Shown: positions 11,549 through 22,744 of the stretch, piece by piece | Position numbering within the stretch: position 1 is the stretch's first letter | Layout: each line of letters opens with the position of its first letter | Source of the DNA: Acheta domesticus | Lineage: Eukaryota > Arthropoda > Insecta > Orthoptera > Gryllidae | NCBI GenBank assembly: GCA_031308135.1 | Contig: JAHLJT010000631.1 | Location: forward strand, 143,634,734 to 143,698,733 | Length of the DNA: 64,000 nucleotides | Reading direction: 5' to 3' | The notes under the pieces: model-generated | The model's input: only the letters and a program-made list of their open reading frames with translations | What the model was told of the DNA's origin: nothing | The model's database searches: none | Made by a program: the position numbers and the translations under genes

Positions 11549-11735
11549 CCTGATACAACTGATTTTACTTTATTTCAAACAAATATCAAATCTATTTTAT
11601 AGCCAGATGAAACAGTTTTGGCTCTTATTCTGTTATCTTTAAAGCGATAAATGTAGCAGCAATCTTAAACTTTCAGGTTTCCTGAATCGAGCTAATATCG
11701 CGTATCATAACTTCCTACAATAGGGATATTATCTT

Positions 11736-11755
11736 GCCCCACGTTGGGCCAGCCA
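11736..11755 (-). promoter_or_regulatory. Primer-binding site, tRNA-Lys type
   Basis: The minus strand reads TGGCTGGCCCAACGTGGGGC two bases after the 5' LTR. Fourteen consecutive bases (GCCCAACGTGGGGC) are complementary to the 3' part of insect tRNA-Lys(CTT) as I remember it, preceded by TGGC with two extra bases in between. This fixes the element's orientation. Confidence 0.75.
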
Positions 11756-11757
11756 TT

Positions 11758-12223
11758 TGTAACAAATCTGCTTTTTCTTTATACTACTGCTACTGAATAT
11801 CAAATCTACCATTTGCTTACCAATTTACAATCTGGGCAACTCGACCCGCCCGCCATACGGGGGACGAGAAACCTCCGTGAAAGTTTTTTCTGGCTATTGA
11901 TTGCTGCGGATTTTTTCGTTGCTTGTGGCTAGTTTCTCACTTCTGGATCACCAAATTTCTGACTGATCGTAGCGGGCGTTGCACCTAAATAACTTAATAA
12001 CTTAGATCACTTCCAGGCTGCACTCCACTCAGCAATTTTATATTTTTTTTACTTTAGTGAACGACTACAACTTCACAGCACATATGCTTACAACTATCAC
12101 CTCGTTTCAAACCAACAGAACTTTTTACCTCACCAAAAAGTCGACTTTCATCTTTTTTCAACAAAGCCCCCTAGCAACCACCTGCGATCGACTACTCTTT
12201 TCCTCAACAGTTGGTATATCACA
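11758..12223 (-). repeat. 5' LTR of the gag-only retrotransposon
   Basis: 466 bp, TG...CA, the partner of 8322-8786. Its minus-strand start abuts the GTAC target duplication at 12224-12227. Confidence 0.95.
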
Positions 12224-12399
12224 GTACGGTCACAATATGAATGGTAAAATAGCATGAAATAAAAACGGGAATTCATATTAGTGTCTTTCAGGAGTAGTAG
12301 TGACAGGTTGTAAGGGGGAGATTGTGACAGTGCCACTACTTGCTCCAATATTGTTTGACAGTAATCATTTTCATTTAAGCAAATGTAGTGAGGTATTAC

Positions 12400-13190
12400 G
12401 AAGCTTAGCATATGATTTTGCCTTGGAAAACAAAATTCAATTGAGGAACCAATCCAGAAAATTGGTTAACAAAGAAGTGCTAATTGCATGAAGAAGTATA
12501 TGCAGCAACACTAAAATTTCTCTTCGTGTTCTAGCTACTAATGTGAATAGAATCACAAGTTTCAATGAACACAATCTTGACATTTGTTTCAACCATTTAG
12601 CCACTGTTTTCGAAAAACATGGTTTTAATGCAAATTGGGACATTTGGAACACAGATGAAAAAGGGTAGGAACAGTACAAAAGCAATAGATCAAGCTACTA
12701 ATGACAGAGAAGGCAATATTGTTGTTTCTGTTGTAGAAGATACTTTACCCACATCAGCCGTTAGTCCTTTGGAAATCTGACCTCTTTTTAAAGCAGGACT
12801 TCCAGGAATAACCGTAAGAGAACAAAGACTTTGAAATCTGCCGTTTTAACAAGCACTCTTTTTAAAGAAGGAATTCTATTACAGCAAAAAGGAAGATTAG
12901 AGAAATGATCTTTACTAAAAAAGAAAAAAAAGAAACCTGTCAAAAAGGTATGTTTCTAAGCAAAGATCTAGATCTAATACGTCGAAAAAAGACAAAAGAC
13001 ATGTCTGAGAGTTCCGAAGATGAGGAAGAGTATATATGCCTTGTTTGTTTAAAAACATTTCAAACATCAAAGGGTGGAGAGAGTGAGTGCTGGCTGTGTA
13101 AGAAATAGGCTCGTGTAAACTGTACTAAAAATGCAATACGTAATGTTTATATTCATTGCCATTCGGATGTTGAAAACAATCAAAATTAAA
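12400..13190 (+). pseudogene. pogo-like (Tc1/mariner superfamily) transposase relic
   Basis: Conceptual translation across frames gives TKISLRVLATNVNRITSFN and then HGFNANWDIWNTDEKG. This is the segment ending in the first catalytic Asp of pogo/Jerky-type DDE transposases (IWNxDExG). After about 12660 the catalytic core is missing. The sequence resumes with a decayed version of the C-terminal region (SPLEIxPLFKAG) and a Lys-rich stretch, then at about 13040-13110 the Cys-rich tail ICLVCLKTFQ...CWLCKK that many insect pogo-like transposases carry. Stops and frameshifts are numerous. The last part is open at 12905-13108. Neither terminal repeat could be located. Confidence 0.65.
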
Positions 13191-13489
13191 TACAAGTTAG
13201 CATATAAATGAATCAGTATTTTAGAAACGTTTGTTCGATTTGAATATAGCAATATTATAGTTTCTTTTACATGTGTCACAGCGTGCTTCAGTCCAGTCAC
13301 AATAAAAGTGGCACATGTACCTTTTATACATCACATTATTAACAATTTTAAACTTAAGAGGTTAATTTCTCACGTTCGAGACATCGAATCGGTAAGACAC
13401 TTACTCGTCTTGCAGACATGAAAATCAATGGAAAAATATTCTCGGGTGTGTACCTATGATACATAACTTGTTGGATTATACTCCAGTGC

Positions 13490-14570
13490 CATGACCTCAG
13501 ACGTATTCCCGTCTAAAGATCAATCAATTGTGATTGAAGTACAAGAGGGGCTGTCTACAAAGGACTTCATCAAAGGACAAAGTTGCGTCTGTAGTGGACT
13601 CCAAAGAAAAAAAGGTTCGTGTCACGTATGTCTAATAATAGAATATGTGTTTTCTTCTCTATTTAAAGACAGCAGACATTTTTACTGATAATAACAAAAC
13701 AATTGACAATATCAGTAAGCACAAACGAGTCATTTCCAATGTTATTCCAATAATACCTCACAATATAGTAGAAGAAGAATTTACCTAGAGGAACATAGTT
13801 ACTACCACAAAGATTTCTTTTATTAAAGCAAGATTATCAGAAACAGGACTATTACATATAATGAGTTTTAGGAGACAGGTTTGTATTGAATCTGATGACA
13901 CTGATAAGCTTCCAGATTCTCTTGTGTTATACTTTGATAACACCTCATACCGCATTTTTCTGTCTACCGATAACATGTGTTGTTTAATTTGTAAACAATG
14001 ACACATAGTCCAACTGTGTCCAAATAAATCTAATGTAAATGACATGGAAACATCTGAAAGTTCTACCCAGCATGTATCTAACCGTAACATTAGCACAACT
14101 CCACAAACTATAAATAATGAAATGAAGGAAATAATAAGTAACAATTTCCCTCACCTTACAAAACGACCATTACCTTCAGAGTCATCAACTCAACCAGAAA
14201 CTACAGAAAAAGAAAAAATGAAGTACTGAAGAACCTTTAAATAACCAAACAAAAACTGTTTAAAATTAACTGTAGAAGCTGTAGAAAACACTATTGAAAT
14301 CAATGGGGATAAATATCCACTATCCTATAAACAATTTGTAATCTTCGTGGAAAACACTTTTGGATCTAACAACCCACCAATGATTGCAAAAGACTGCACT
14401 AAAGACATCCAAGGATTAATTACAATGATGAGTGAGATTTACCTCTCACTCTCTGATAGATCTGTTAAAACACGTTAACAAGAATATTAAATAAACTTAA
14501 GAAAAGTGTTGAAACGCAGAATGAATCTGAATATTCACCAACAGATTAGTAGCACCTAAACTAATTATTC
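13490..14570 (+). pseudogene. LINE ORF1 (Gag-like, zinc knuckle) relic
   Basis: Successive frames give TSDVFPSKDQSIVIEVQEGL, then KRVISNVIPIIPHNIVEEEF, MSFRRQV and FDNTSYRIFLSTDNMCCL. These lead into the remains of a knuckle (C-x2-C ... HIVQLC) at about 13975-14015. A Ser/Thr-rich linker and a conserved tail (PLSYKQFVIFVENTFGSNN, about 14320-14375) follow. The order matches ORF1 proteins of I-type LINEs, which bind element RNA. Stops and at least two frameshifts kill it. Confidence 0.65.
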
Positions 14571-14576
14571 TTGGCA

Positions 14577-17210
14577 TGCTTATCCTACAAAGGAATGTGA
14601 ATGGATTTTACCCTAGAATTGAAATATTGTCACTATTATGACATCAATATAAACCTGATGTCTTGTGTTTGCAAAATACTAATTTAAAAAACAACAGAAG
14701 TAGTAAAATAAAACACTCTAAATGCTTCAACAGAAATAGAGTGAATTCCGATGTTGCATGTGTAGGGGTTGCAACATTTGTATAAGATCCTTACTCTGCT
14801 GTTGAGCTGAACATTGATACTGATGTGGAACTGGTGGCTATCCAAATCTCATCCCCAGCCCAAATTTGTATCTGCAATATATATTTACCAAACAGCTCTC
14901 CTTTTGAAATTTGTGAACTCATTAATATTATAAAGCAACTCTCAAACCATTTTTAATATTTGGAGATTTTAATTCACATAATACATTGTGGGGGTCCAAT
15001 AAAACCGACTCCAGAGGCAATAAACTTGAAGCTGTCATAGATGAAACAAACATAATGTTGTTATTAAATACTGGGAAACATACAATAACATAAGTAATGG
15101 AAGTTTAAGTAGTATTGACCTCATATTTAGCTCTATAAATTTTGCTCAAAAATGCAGATGGTTTGTGTCAGAATACCCCCATGACAGTGACCACATTCAA
15201 TTATTTACTAGTCTCTCTACTCCTGTAGGAATGTCGTCTGCCTATAATTATGAAATAGAAAAATGGAAATTCAATCAAGCTAATTGGGACGAGTATCACC
15301 AATTAATAAACATGTATATTAAAGATTTGGACTTAAACTATCAAGGAAGAGATAATGTGGATGGAGTGATTGATAAATTTTCTCACATCATAAGGAATGC
15401 AGCAAATGAAGCAATAGAAACTCACACACCATCATTGAAAACCAAATTCGTTAGATTGTGGAATGAGAAGTGTAAAGAAGCTATTAAAAGATCCAATCAT
15501 GCTTACAATTGGTACAAAAAACATTACACTGTAGATAACAAAATTGAATACAAACGAACGAGAGCTCTCACCAGAAGAATCCTTAAAGAGAGCAAAAGCA
15601 ACTCCTGGAATAATTTCGTGTCATCTATTAGCTCACAAAATAGTATAAGATAATTATGAGGAAAATAAATGCAATTCAAGGACACAAAATATATAGCCGA
15701 ATACATTTTATTCAAAATGGAAATAAAATAATTACACAATCTGTAGATATTACCAACGTACTAGCTGATACATTTATCAGAAATTCTAGCTCTCAGAACT
15801 TCTCCGATGTCTTTCAAGAATATAAAAATGAAGAAGAAAAAGAAGAACTTTCTAATGACTACGATGACAAATGCACATCACTTCAACCAAATAATCCCAT
15901 AATCATGGAAGTACTTCTTACAATCATTGAATCCAACAATAATTCCTCTCCTGGTCCAGACAATATTCCGAATATCCTTATCAAAAATCTCCCCACACTT
16001 GGAAAGGAAGTTTTACTTGATGTATATAACAATATTTAGAAGAAAAGAGTATTTCACAAGTTCTGGCAGATGGATATAGTAGTACCTGTTGCTAAACCTA
16101 GTAAAGACCCATCCAAATCTGATAACTACCGTCCTAAATCACGTACATGTAACATGTGCAAAATACTCGAGAAAAATGTCAACAAACACCTCACATGGTT
16201 CCTTGATACTCAGAAAATCATAAATGATTATCACATCGGATTTCGAACTGGATACTCCACTATGTCACGTCTAATTAGTGTTGATAGTCAAATTCAGGAG
16301 GCATTTATGAACAATCAACATGTAATTGCTGTTAGCCTGGATATAGAGAAAGCGTACGACATGGTATAGAAACGACGGATCTCTGAGCTTTTGCAGATAA
16401 TAGGAATAAAAGGAAATATGTATGATTTTATTAAAAACTTTTCCCTTGAGCACAGATTACAAGTTAGGATCAATGGACAACTTTCAGATATTAAGCAGAT
16501 TAAAAATGGTGTACCCTAAGGGTCCATTCTAAGTGTAACTCTTTTCCTACTATCACTTAATGATATAGACACGGTGGTTCAACTTCCACTTATTACCAGC
16601 AAATATACAGATGACATAACTGTATTATGCAAAGGGATATCTGTCCCATCTACTCAAAAAACCATGCCAAAAGCACTAAACACAATTTTTGAATGGTCAA
16701 TGAGCACAGGGTTTAAATTCCATACCAAGAAAACAATGCATGTTTTTTTCAAAGATATCGGATTGTTGTCTTCTGGATGCACCACACTGGCTGCACCAGA
16801 AAGTCATATTCAAACATCACTAGTCGACCTCCAGTCAGTGAAAAATGTACATGACATAGCACACACGGCGAATGATATCTGGAAGTATTTGAATGGAAAA
16901 ATGAAATCCAAATGGAGCCAGGATTGGAAGATTTGTAAGGCTAGCAGTCCTCATAAGGAGATAGAAATTTCTACAACCGGCAAATATGCCTCAAAGACCA
17001 CGTTACAATCACCAGAATTAGATCAGAACACATGAGACTTACTCTCCTCCACCTAATAAACAAGAATACTCCCCCAATTTGCAACATATGTATTGTAATA
17101 TACAATAATAACAATAACAATAATAACAATAATACATATTATTCAGGAATGTCCTATGTACAATCAACCCACCAATCAATCTTACAGAACTTTAATATTG
17201 ACATTGTACT
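14577..17210 (+). pseudogene. LINE ORF2 (APE endonuclease and reverse transcriptase) relic
   Basis: The APE endonuclease is recognisable from NVNGFYPRIEIL (about 14590) through PDVLCLQNTNL to a GDFNSHNTLWG-like segment (about 14965-14995) and SEYPHDSDHIQLF (15165-15203). The linker is open at 15165-15653. RT follows: SSPGPDNIPNILIKN (about 15945), DNYRPKS, LDIEKAYDM with its W codon changed to TAG at about 16366, VP-stop-GSIL, and the catalytic box YTDD at 16604-16615. TGFKFHTKKT ends the RT. The C-terminal part resumes at about 16800 (VKNVHDIAHTANDIWKYLNG, later IIQECPMYNQ); the intervening RNase H region appears deleted. Confidence 0.72.
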
Positions 17211-17304
17211 TCATTCAAGCACCATACAAGAAACAATTTTAAATTTTGTAAATCAATTAATGTCTCTAACGAAATGTAATATTGTTTTTAAGTATATGTA
17301 CTGT

Positions 17305-17449
17305 CGAAATCAATATTAGATGTTGGCTCTCCATCGTAACTGTTTATTGTGGCATAAAGCTTTTTTCGGCCGCATTGTGGCCATCTTCAGTGCTACAAAA
17401 ATAATAGTAATAATAATAATAATAATAATATATCAAATTACAAAAATTA
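17305..17449 (-). repeat. Left inverted repeat (pLTR-like)
   Basis: Contains GATGTTGGCTCTCCATCG, GTTTATTGTGGCATAAAGC and an (AAT)n run at about 17406-17430. It is inverted with respect to 18070-18224. Confidence 0.85.
17364..17390 (-). ncRNA. Hammerhead-like ribozyme motif, left copy
   Basis: The minus strand reads CTGAAGAT, then GGCC, a 7-nt loop, GGCC and GAAA. The core CTGANGA...GAAA and a 4-bp stem II are present with one extra base between A9 and stem II. It is probably degenerate; self-cleavage is unproven. Confidence 0.4.
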
Positions 17450-18069
17450 AGCCTTAAACTAGAAGCAATACACATTAATAATTTATTAAACAATCCCCAT
17501 CACGCTATTTTGAATGAACAGATTCCTTCTCCCTCCCCTCTTCTGAAACTGGCCGCTTCCAAAGCACACTAACCCCTCTGCCTGCCTCTTTTCCGCCACC
17601 CGCCTGGGCCTTTCCCGCAATGGCCATTTCCTAGAAAAAACCCTGCGTTCTCCCCTCCCTCCATTGAACGTTTCCTTAACTAGCGTACAATGACTTCGCC
17701 CTTCGCTGTCTTGTCTGGACTGAGGACCACAGCCGCCTCTAATAGGTATGTCAGTTTGCTCACCTAAATTTATTAATTCATTTATTCATTTAGTTACATA
17801 TTTATTCATTTTCTATTTTCACCTCTCTTCAAAATGTACATTTGTTATTCAAAATTATGTTTCCATTTACACATTTTATATTATACTTTTCCAGTTTTCT
17901 TTCACTCCAATTTGTTGCAAAATATTATTTGTAATAGGTTCCATTTATTTAATTTAATTTTCATTTGTCATTTTTTAAAATTATATGTCCATTTCACATA
18001 TTACATTTTCTTTAAAATCCAATTCTTGACAATATTCTGCAAAAAGTTTTTAATTCTTTAAATTTTTAA

Positions 18070-18089
18070 AATTTTTTGTAATTTGATAT

Positions 18090-18120
<31 letters not shown>

Positions 18121-18224
18121 CTATTATTGTTTTTGTAGCACTGAAGATGCCACAATGCGGCCGAAAAAGCTTTATGCCACAATAAACAGTTACGATGGAG
18201 AGCCAACATCTAATATTGATTTCG
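18070..18224 (+). repeat. Right inverted repeat (pLTR-like)
   Basis: Mirror copy of 17305-17449, including an (ATT)n run at about 18091-18125 and CACTGAAGATGCCACAATGC at about 18140. The outer end reads AATATTGATTTCG. Confidence 0.85.
18141..18166 (+). ncRNA. Hammerhead-like ribozyme motif, right copy
   Basis: CTGAAGATGCC, loop, GGCCGAAA. One G shorter than the left copy, which weakens stem II. Confidence 0.35.
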
Positions 18225-18530
18225 ATGATAGAAACATCGTAAATACCACACCATTTCCTACCATATATGTACTGTGTATATTATTACAACATGTAGTGAA
18301 ATATTTCCAACAACTCGTGTAATATAAACTGTAATGTCTAAATATTCACTGAACAAAAATGTATAACTGTAAAAAAATATGTAACCACGCTATGTAAACT
18401 TACACTTACTATGTAAACTAACGCTATATAAACTTAAAGTATGTACCTTATCGTAAACTTACAGAATAGTCTCTAATAACCTCACAGTTGATGCGACTAT
18501 GAATAATTTAAAAAAAAACTGCCGTAAAAC

Positions 18531-19424
18531 AAAAATTGACGTTTTAGAGATTTTTTATTTAACTTGTGTAGGATTGGTAACCTAAAGATCACAATTCAAA
18601 ACATATGAAACTCAATTGTAATTCAAGAAATTATTTACAAAAAAGTAATATAGTTGACCGTATGGAGGATACAGATGGACCATGTATATCGCTTGACACA
18701 AGCAGTTATTCAGTAATCAATTAACTAGAGCAGGTGTTTTGTTTAAAAGGGATGTTAATATTAGTGAATTGTTCGTCTAATTGCTTCCCGGAAGGTTTAG
18801 GTCAATGTTACGTTTACAATTAACTACCATGAATAGACAGTTAACGGTGCCTAATTTGTATTATTGACGCAGAAGTTATGATTATATGGCCATCATTATG
18901 CAGTTGATTGAGATATTTGTGCATTAACGGTTTTTTCAGTGGGAAATTAAAAAATAGCGCTTTTTTAAATATCCAACATTTCAAAGAAAGAATTTCTTTT
19001 GAATTTAGTGTATTCCAATGTGGTGAATTTTAAAATAAAAAAGTGTTTTCGAAATATGCAACATTTTAATGTACGAATTACTTCTGATGTTGTTTCATTC
19101 ATATTCAACAATAACAATGATTCCACATCAGTTTCTGTTTTTAAAAGATGTGATATGTATATTGAAAATGAAGGAGAACACATTGAAAACGTGATTTAAG
19201 TATTGTAATTACTTTTAATTCATGAAATTATAATTTCATAGTTGATGAACATATAAAGCTAATAAATATGTGAAAGTGAATTTTTGACATGTGATTTATG
19301 ATCCACCAGCATATTATCCTAATTTATAGGCCCCCATTGAATTTTACTCTGTAACATTGCGCAATTTTCAGATTTGTGCGCCCTGGCCAGACTATTTGGT
19401 AACAGGCATATTGGTTTTATTGAC
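18531..19424. other. AT-rich DNA without recognisable gene
   Basis: Overlapping chance frames occur on both strands at about 18965-19199. No motif is recognised. Confidence 0.45.
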
Positions 19425-19965
19425 AGATCGATTACACACATCCGGGTGCGTCAATTGCTAAAGTAATTATTGCCATAAGCGTGTTTTTAATTGCATCAAG
19501 GGACGGTGATCTTCCCCTCCGAATGGCGAGATCCTGCGCCGACCTGCACGTCGGCTCCTGGGGTTTTCCCAAATAAGGCATCTCCCACCAGTGGGGCACC
19601 GCCCCCAGCCAGGACAAGGTCTAAGCTGCCGAACTGACACCAGATATGTGTGGTAATATGTAAGTGTAAGACAGTAAGTACGGAGCGAGAATAGGAAAAG
19701 GCAGAGGAGGAAAGATCACGCGCAGCCCGTGGCCCATTTGTTAGGGCTCCGTAATTCACCTTGTGTTGATCGGAGAAACCACGGAAAGCATGCGATCAGA
19801 GCAGCCGGCCGGTAGAATTCCCCTCCATACAGTGGTTGAATTCGATTTCGCTATCCAGATGGTCTCGAAAATCCTGCCACCGTCGAGACTCAAACTCTAG
19901 ACCCCAGAGGTACTGCAGTGACACTCATTGATGCCCTGGGCCACCCAAGCCGGTACGGCATAGGT
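19425..19965 (-). repeat. SINE family S1, copy 1 (tRNA-derived head on the minus strand)
   Basis: Similar over about 500 bp to 59216-59735. Shared blocks include GGCATCTCCCACCAGTGGGG-like sequence, GAGGAAAGATC, CCCATTTGTTAGGG and GATCAGAGCAGCCG. On the minus strand the far end has a Pol III B-box-like segment (GAGTTTGAGTCTCGAC) preceded by TGGGTGGCCCAGGG, a plausible A box. The two copies differ considerably, so the family is not young. Confidence 0.6.
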
Positions 19966-22744
19966 GTAGATTATTACTTTAGATTGGCGAGAAACTTTCA
20001 CAGTGATTTATTAGTGTTCATTTATAGCGTTATTTATCTTCTGAAAGTGACTATATGAGTGCCATTCGTAAGACAAAATTGTCTCGGAAACAACTCCGCA
20101 AACGTTTTCAAACTACTAAGTTGCACTCCAGAAATATGCAAAACTATCGTACACTTGTACAAATACGATCACTTCACGTTCTATATTATGTTATGCACTA
20201 GATTTCAGAGCAAGCAAATAACAGTTTTGATCCATTATCGCAAGCCCTCAAGTGTTATTTTGGTAACTTTGCAATTAACATTTCAATACATTTTAGGCAT
20301 GAATTTATATTATAGCAGATTAATATTTTTATTAACCTTCCCATATTCACATACAGTTTTTTAGACAAAAGATGCAAATGCACATTTTTACTCTCCGCTC
20401 GCGGAGCGCAGTTTAATCCCATTCTACAAGTAGTTATCTCGAATCGTGACAGGTTGCAGCACCTCACGTGAAAGTGTTCCAAGTAGTTCTTCCATTTGGC
20501 CACCAGGAGAACCACAAGACAAAGTCTCCTTCGCAAGAGAAATCTCAGTAACTCTCTCTCTCTACAGAGAGCGGAACGAACCAAATACCTTTACTTAGTA
20601 TTTTATTAATAATCAGACTTTAGTTGCCGAACAATTCGAGAGCTCTCATTCGGCACAATTTATTTCTTTAATTCCTCCATTTGGTATATTGGTTTTCATA
20701 AGAACACATGCGAAAAGCAGAGTACGCCAAAGGGTGTACAATATTACTGTTGTTATAGCTCCACCAACTTGAGAATGATGTTTACAGGAGCGCGCCACCG
20801 TCTGTGTTTACAACCGAAACGACAGAGACAGAGATAAAAGGATACTCAATTCAAAATTAAAATGGTACCGTGCCAAACTATTTCGAAAGAAAGCGCGATT
20901 TATTTTGTTGCAAATCTATAATCTTCCCAATTAATATTTTAACTATTTAGACATGTCTGCATCTCATATTGGAATAAATAAAAGTATACTTTTCTCGGCA
21001 AAACGATTCAAAATTTTGAAACTAATTCTTTCGATGAGCAGTAACATTCATATAAATCTTTTATTTTAACTTAAGTAGTTTCTCAGAATATATACCGAAT
21101 AAAATTCTTTTTATGTAAGGAGTAACTACCACCATTATGAAGAATATTGCAGATACTTATGACAGTAAAGTTAATGTTTTGGTACTTTATTGCATACCTA
21201 ACAAACCGTCTAAAGCCTATGGAAAAAAGATGAATGAAGGAGAATACAAAACGTTTAAATTCAACGAATAAGTATTAAAAATTCAATATAAATAGAACTT
21301 TTTATTAAAGTCTTGTACTAGAACGGTGAAAAGTAAAGAAAGCAACTTAAAGGGACAAAAATAAAACAGTCAGTGCAAATCTTACATGATGTGTCTCTGA
21401 AGTTATATTTTATAAGCTGATTCACAACCTCTACGAAAGAGGCCATGGTGATTTCGTAGGAGCAGTCTCTGAACTCGCTTCCCGCTCCTGGCAACTTTTG
21501 TTAGCTAAACTGACTGTACAGACCCGTGTTTTCACTGTTAGTTCCACGACGCGCCGCAATCGTAGCCTTCATTCTTCGCTTGGTCGAGTTATAATGTAAA
21601 TCATTAATAAAGAGCATCTCCATTTTGGCTGTTATTCCCTAGGCTCATTAAAACGTGTTTTATTATTCCGGAGGCGTTTAAACGTATAATTTGTGTTAGT
21701 TTATTTCAAAAGTTATTTTCGAATTTAAAATCTTCCCGATATGAGATTTTTCGAATACCATTGATATTTTAAGTTCATTAACGGTGGTCAATGGACAAAA
21801 TGTTTATGATTTGAAATAAATTATTTCTGGTCAACTTTCTCCTTCTAATTATTATTTCATACAAATTGTTTCAGCGATCTCCTTTTCAAAATTCAGGGAA
21901 GAAACACTATTAGCCTCTTTGAACAAGAAAATTTCCCTTGAACATTTTTTTTTACGCATTCACCACCTAGAATTTCAAGATTGCAAACTTCTTCAATGGG
22001 AATATCTCAATAAAAATATAAAGGGTTTCAGTGTTAGAGATTGCTGAAAGCCTTTAAAACAATACTTCGATTGCAAATTAATTTTCTATATGATAGTTCT
22101 AAGTCAGGTACAGAATTGCCGTTCGTAGACTCACTGCCTAAATATGCTACTGAAGTTTGTATCTAATTAATAAAAGAAAGATGTCTTCTAATTCTAGTTT
22201 TAGGTTGGGCCTCTCTTACTTTGCTTGTCAGGAACGTCATAGATCGTGGTTAGAGGAAGTACATCTGGGGTAGGGAGAATGCAGTGTCAAACAGGTTGCA
22301 TACAGTTGACTGAGTATTCCTTTTGGATAGGAAGGAGTTGGGTGGGGGATACGTCTGGTGGTGACGTGATAAGGCACAGGACGGAAAATGTATCCGTAGG
22401 AATTCAGCATGGTTTACTGATTGGAAATTTTTGACCGAAGTATTCTTGTTATTTGTAATGAAAACTCGTAGAAATATCTAACTTGGTATGATAATCTAGT
22501 GAGGTGCTCCGTCGTACATTACCTGAAAACAGTCTGGTAGCTCATTTTCATTTTCTGGAGCAATGACTAGTGTGGTAAATGTACAATGTAGTTTTAATTG
22601 GGATCTAAAAATCCCGCCCCAAGGAACGACAGAGTTGTGACGTAGACTACAATTTTAGTCTACGAATGTTTTCTACACCAATGTACGTGTAGTTTACGTG
22701 GCTCTTTTAACGTGTAGACTGGTATAATGGACGATAATGGTATC
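19966..22744. other. Unannotated AT-rich DNA
   Basis: No gene is recognised. Chance frames lie at plus 20059-20364 and minus 20255-20584. A direct-inverted CTCCGCTCGCGGAGCG palindrome sits at about 20394-20409. GC-richer islets occur at about 20785-20830 and 21425-21580, without recognisable content. Confidence 0.4.

Larger units (their letters stand above)
8322..12223 (-). mobile_element. Gag-only LTR retrotransposon, structurally intact
   Basis: A 3902-bp minus-strand element has two almost identical LTRs (8322-8786 and 11758-12223) that start TG and end CA. It is flanked by the 4-bp target duplication GTAC at 8318-8321 and 12224-12227; the matching empty site in family N copy B is at 44257-44260. 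A tRNA-Lys-like primer-binding site lies at 11736-11755 and a polypurine tract at 8787-8800. The only long open frame is gag (9992-11548). About 1.2 kb separates gag from the 3' LTR, far too short for protease, RT, RNase H and integrase, and no such motif is visible. It is therefore a non-autonomous element that needs Pol from a relative. The LTRs differ by one T in a homopolymer, so the insertion is recent. Confidence 0.92.
5493..12238 (+). repeat. Family N repeat, copy A, split by two transposon insertions
   Basis: This non-coding repeat starts with ATAACCCAAGGGTTATC and ends near CGGTCACAATAT. It is closely matched by copy B at 42713-44268 on the same strand. Copy A is interrupted at 6407-7706 by a hAT-type element and at 8322-12223 by an LTR retrotransposon. 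Without them it would be about 1.54 kb. Near its 3' end one frame of the GDAPKxNPGP segment is shared with copy B and with a diverged copy at 41.7-42.7 kb. Other relatives are a 5' fragment at about 34720-34835 and an inverted fragment at 38060-38467. I do not recognise the superfamily. Its 3' boundary in the other copies is an AT microsatellite. Confidence 0.8.
17305..18263. mobile_element. Non-autonomous Penelope-like element with inverted terminal repeats
   Basis: The 959-bp insertion inside the LINE tail is flanked by the 12-bp direct repeat TATATGTACTGT. It has about 145-155-bp inverted repeats at 17305-17449 and 18070-18224 and a one-sided 39-bp tail at 18225-18263. Both repeats carry a CTGAAGA...GGCCGAAA segment resembling the hammerhead motifs of Penelope-like retroelements. 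The 620-bp centre is pyrimidine/AT-rich and has no RT or endonuclease. Inverted pLTRs, a short one-sided extension and a target duplication of around 12 bp are the known layout of Penelope-like elements, hence the call. A plain foldback DNA transposon is the alternative. Confidence 0.55.
13490..18530 (+). mobile_element. Degenerate I/Loa-like LINE, interrupted by another element
   Basis: A non-LTR retrotransposon with Gag-like ORF1, APE endonuclease, RT and a C-terminal region, all broken by stops and frameshifts. The 3' part is split by the insertion at 17305-18263 (12-bp duplication TATATGTACTGT at 17293-17304 and 18264-18275). The sequence from 18276 to roughly 18530 is taken as the rest of its 3' untranslated region; the true 3' end is uncertain. 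The 5' end lies near or before 13490. Confidence 0.7.
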
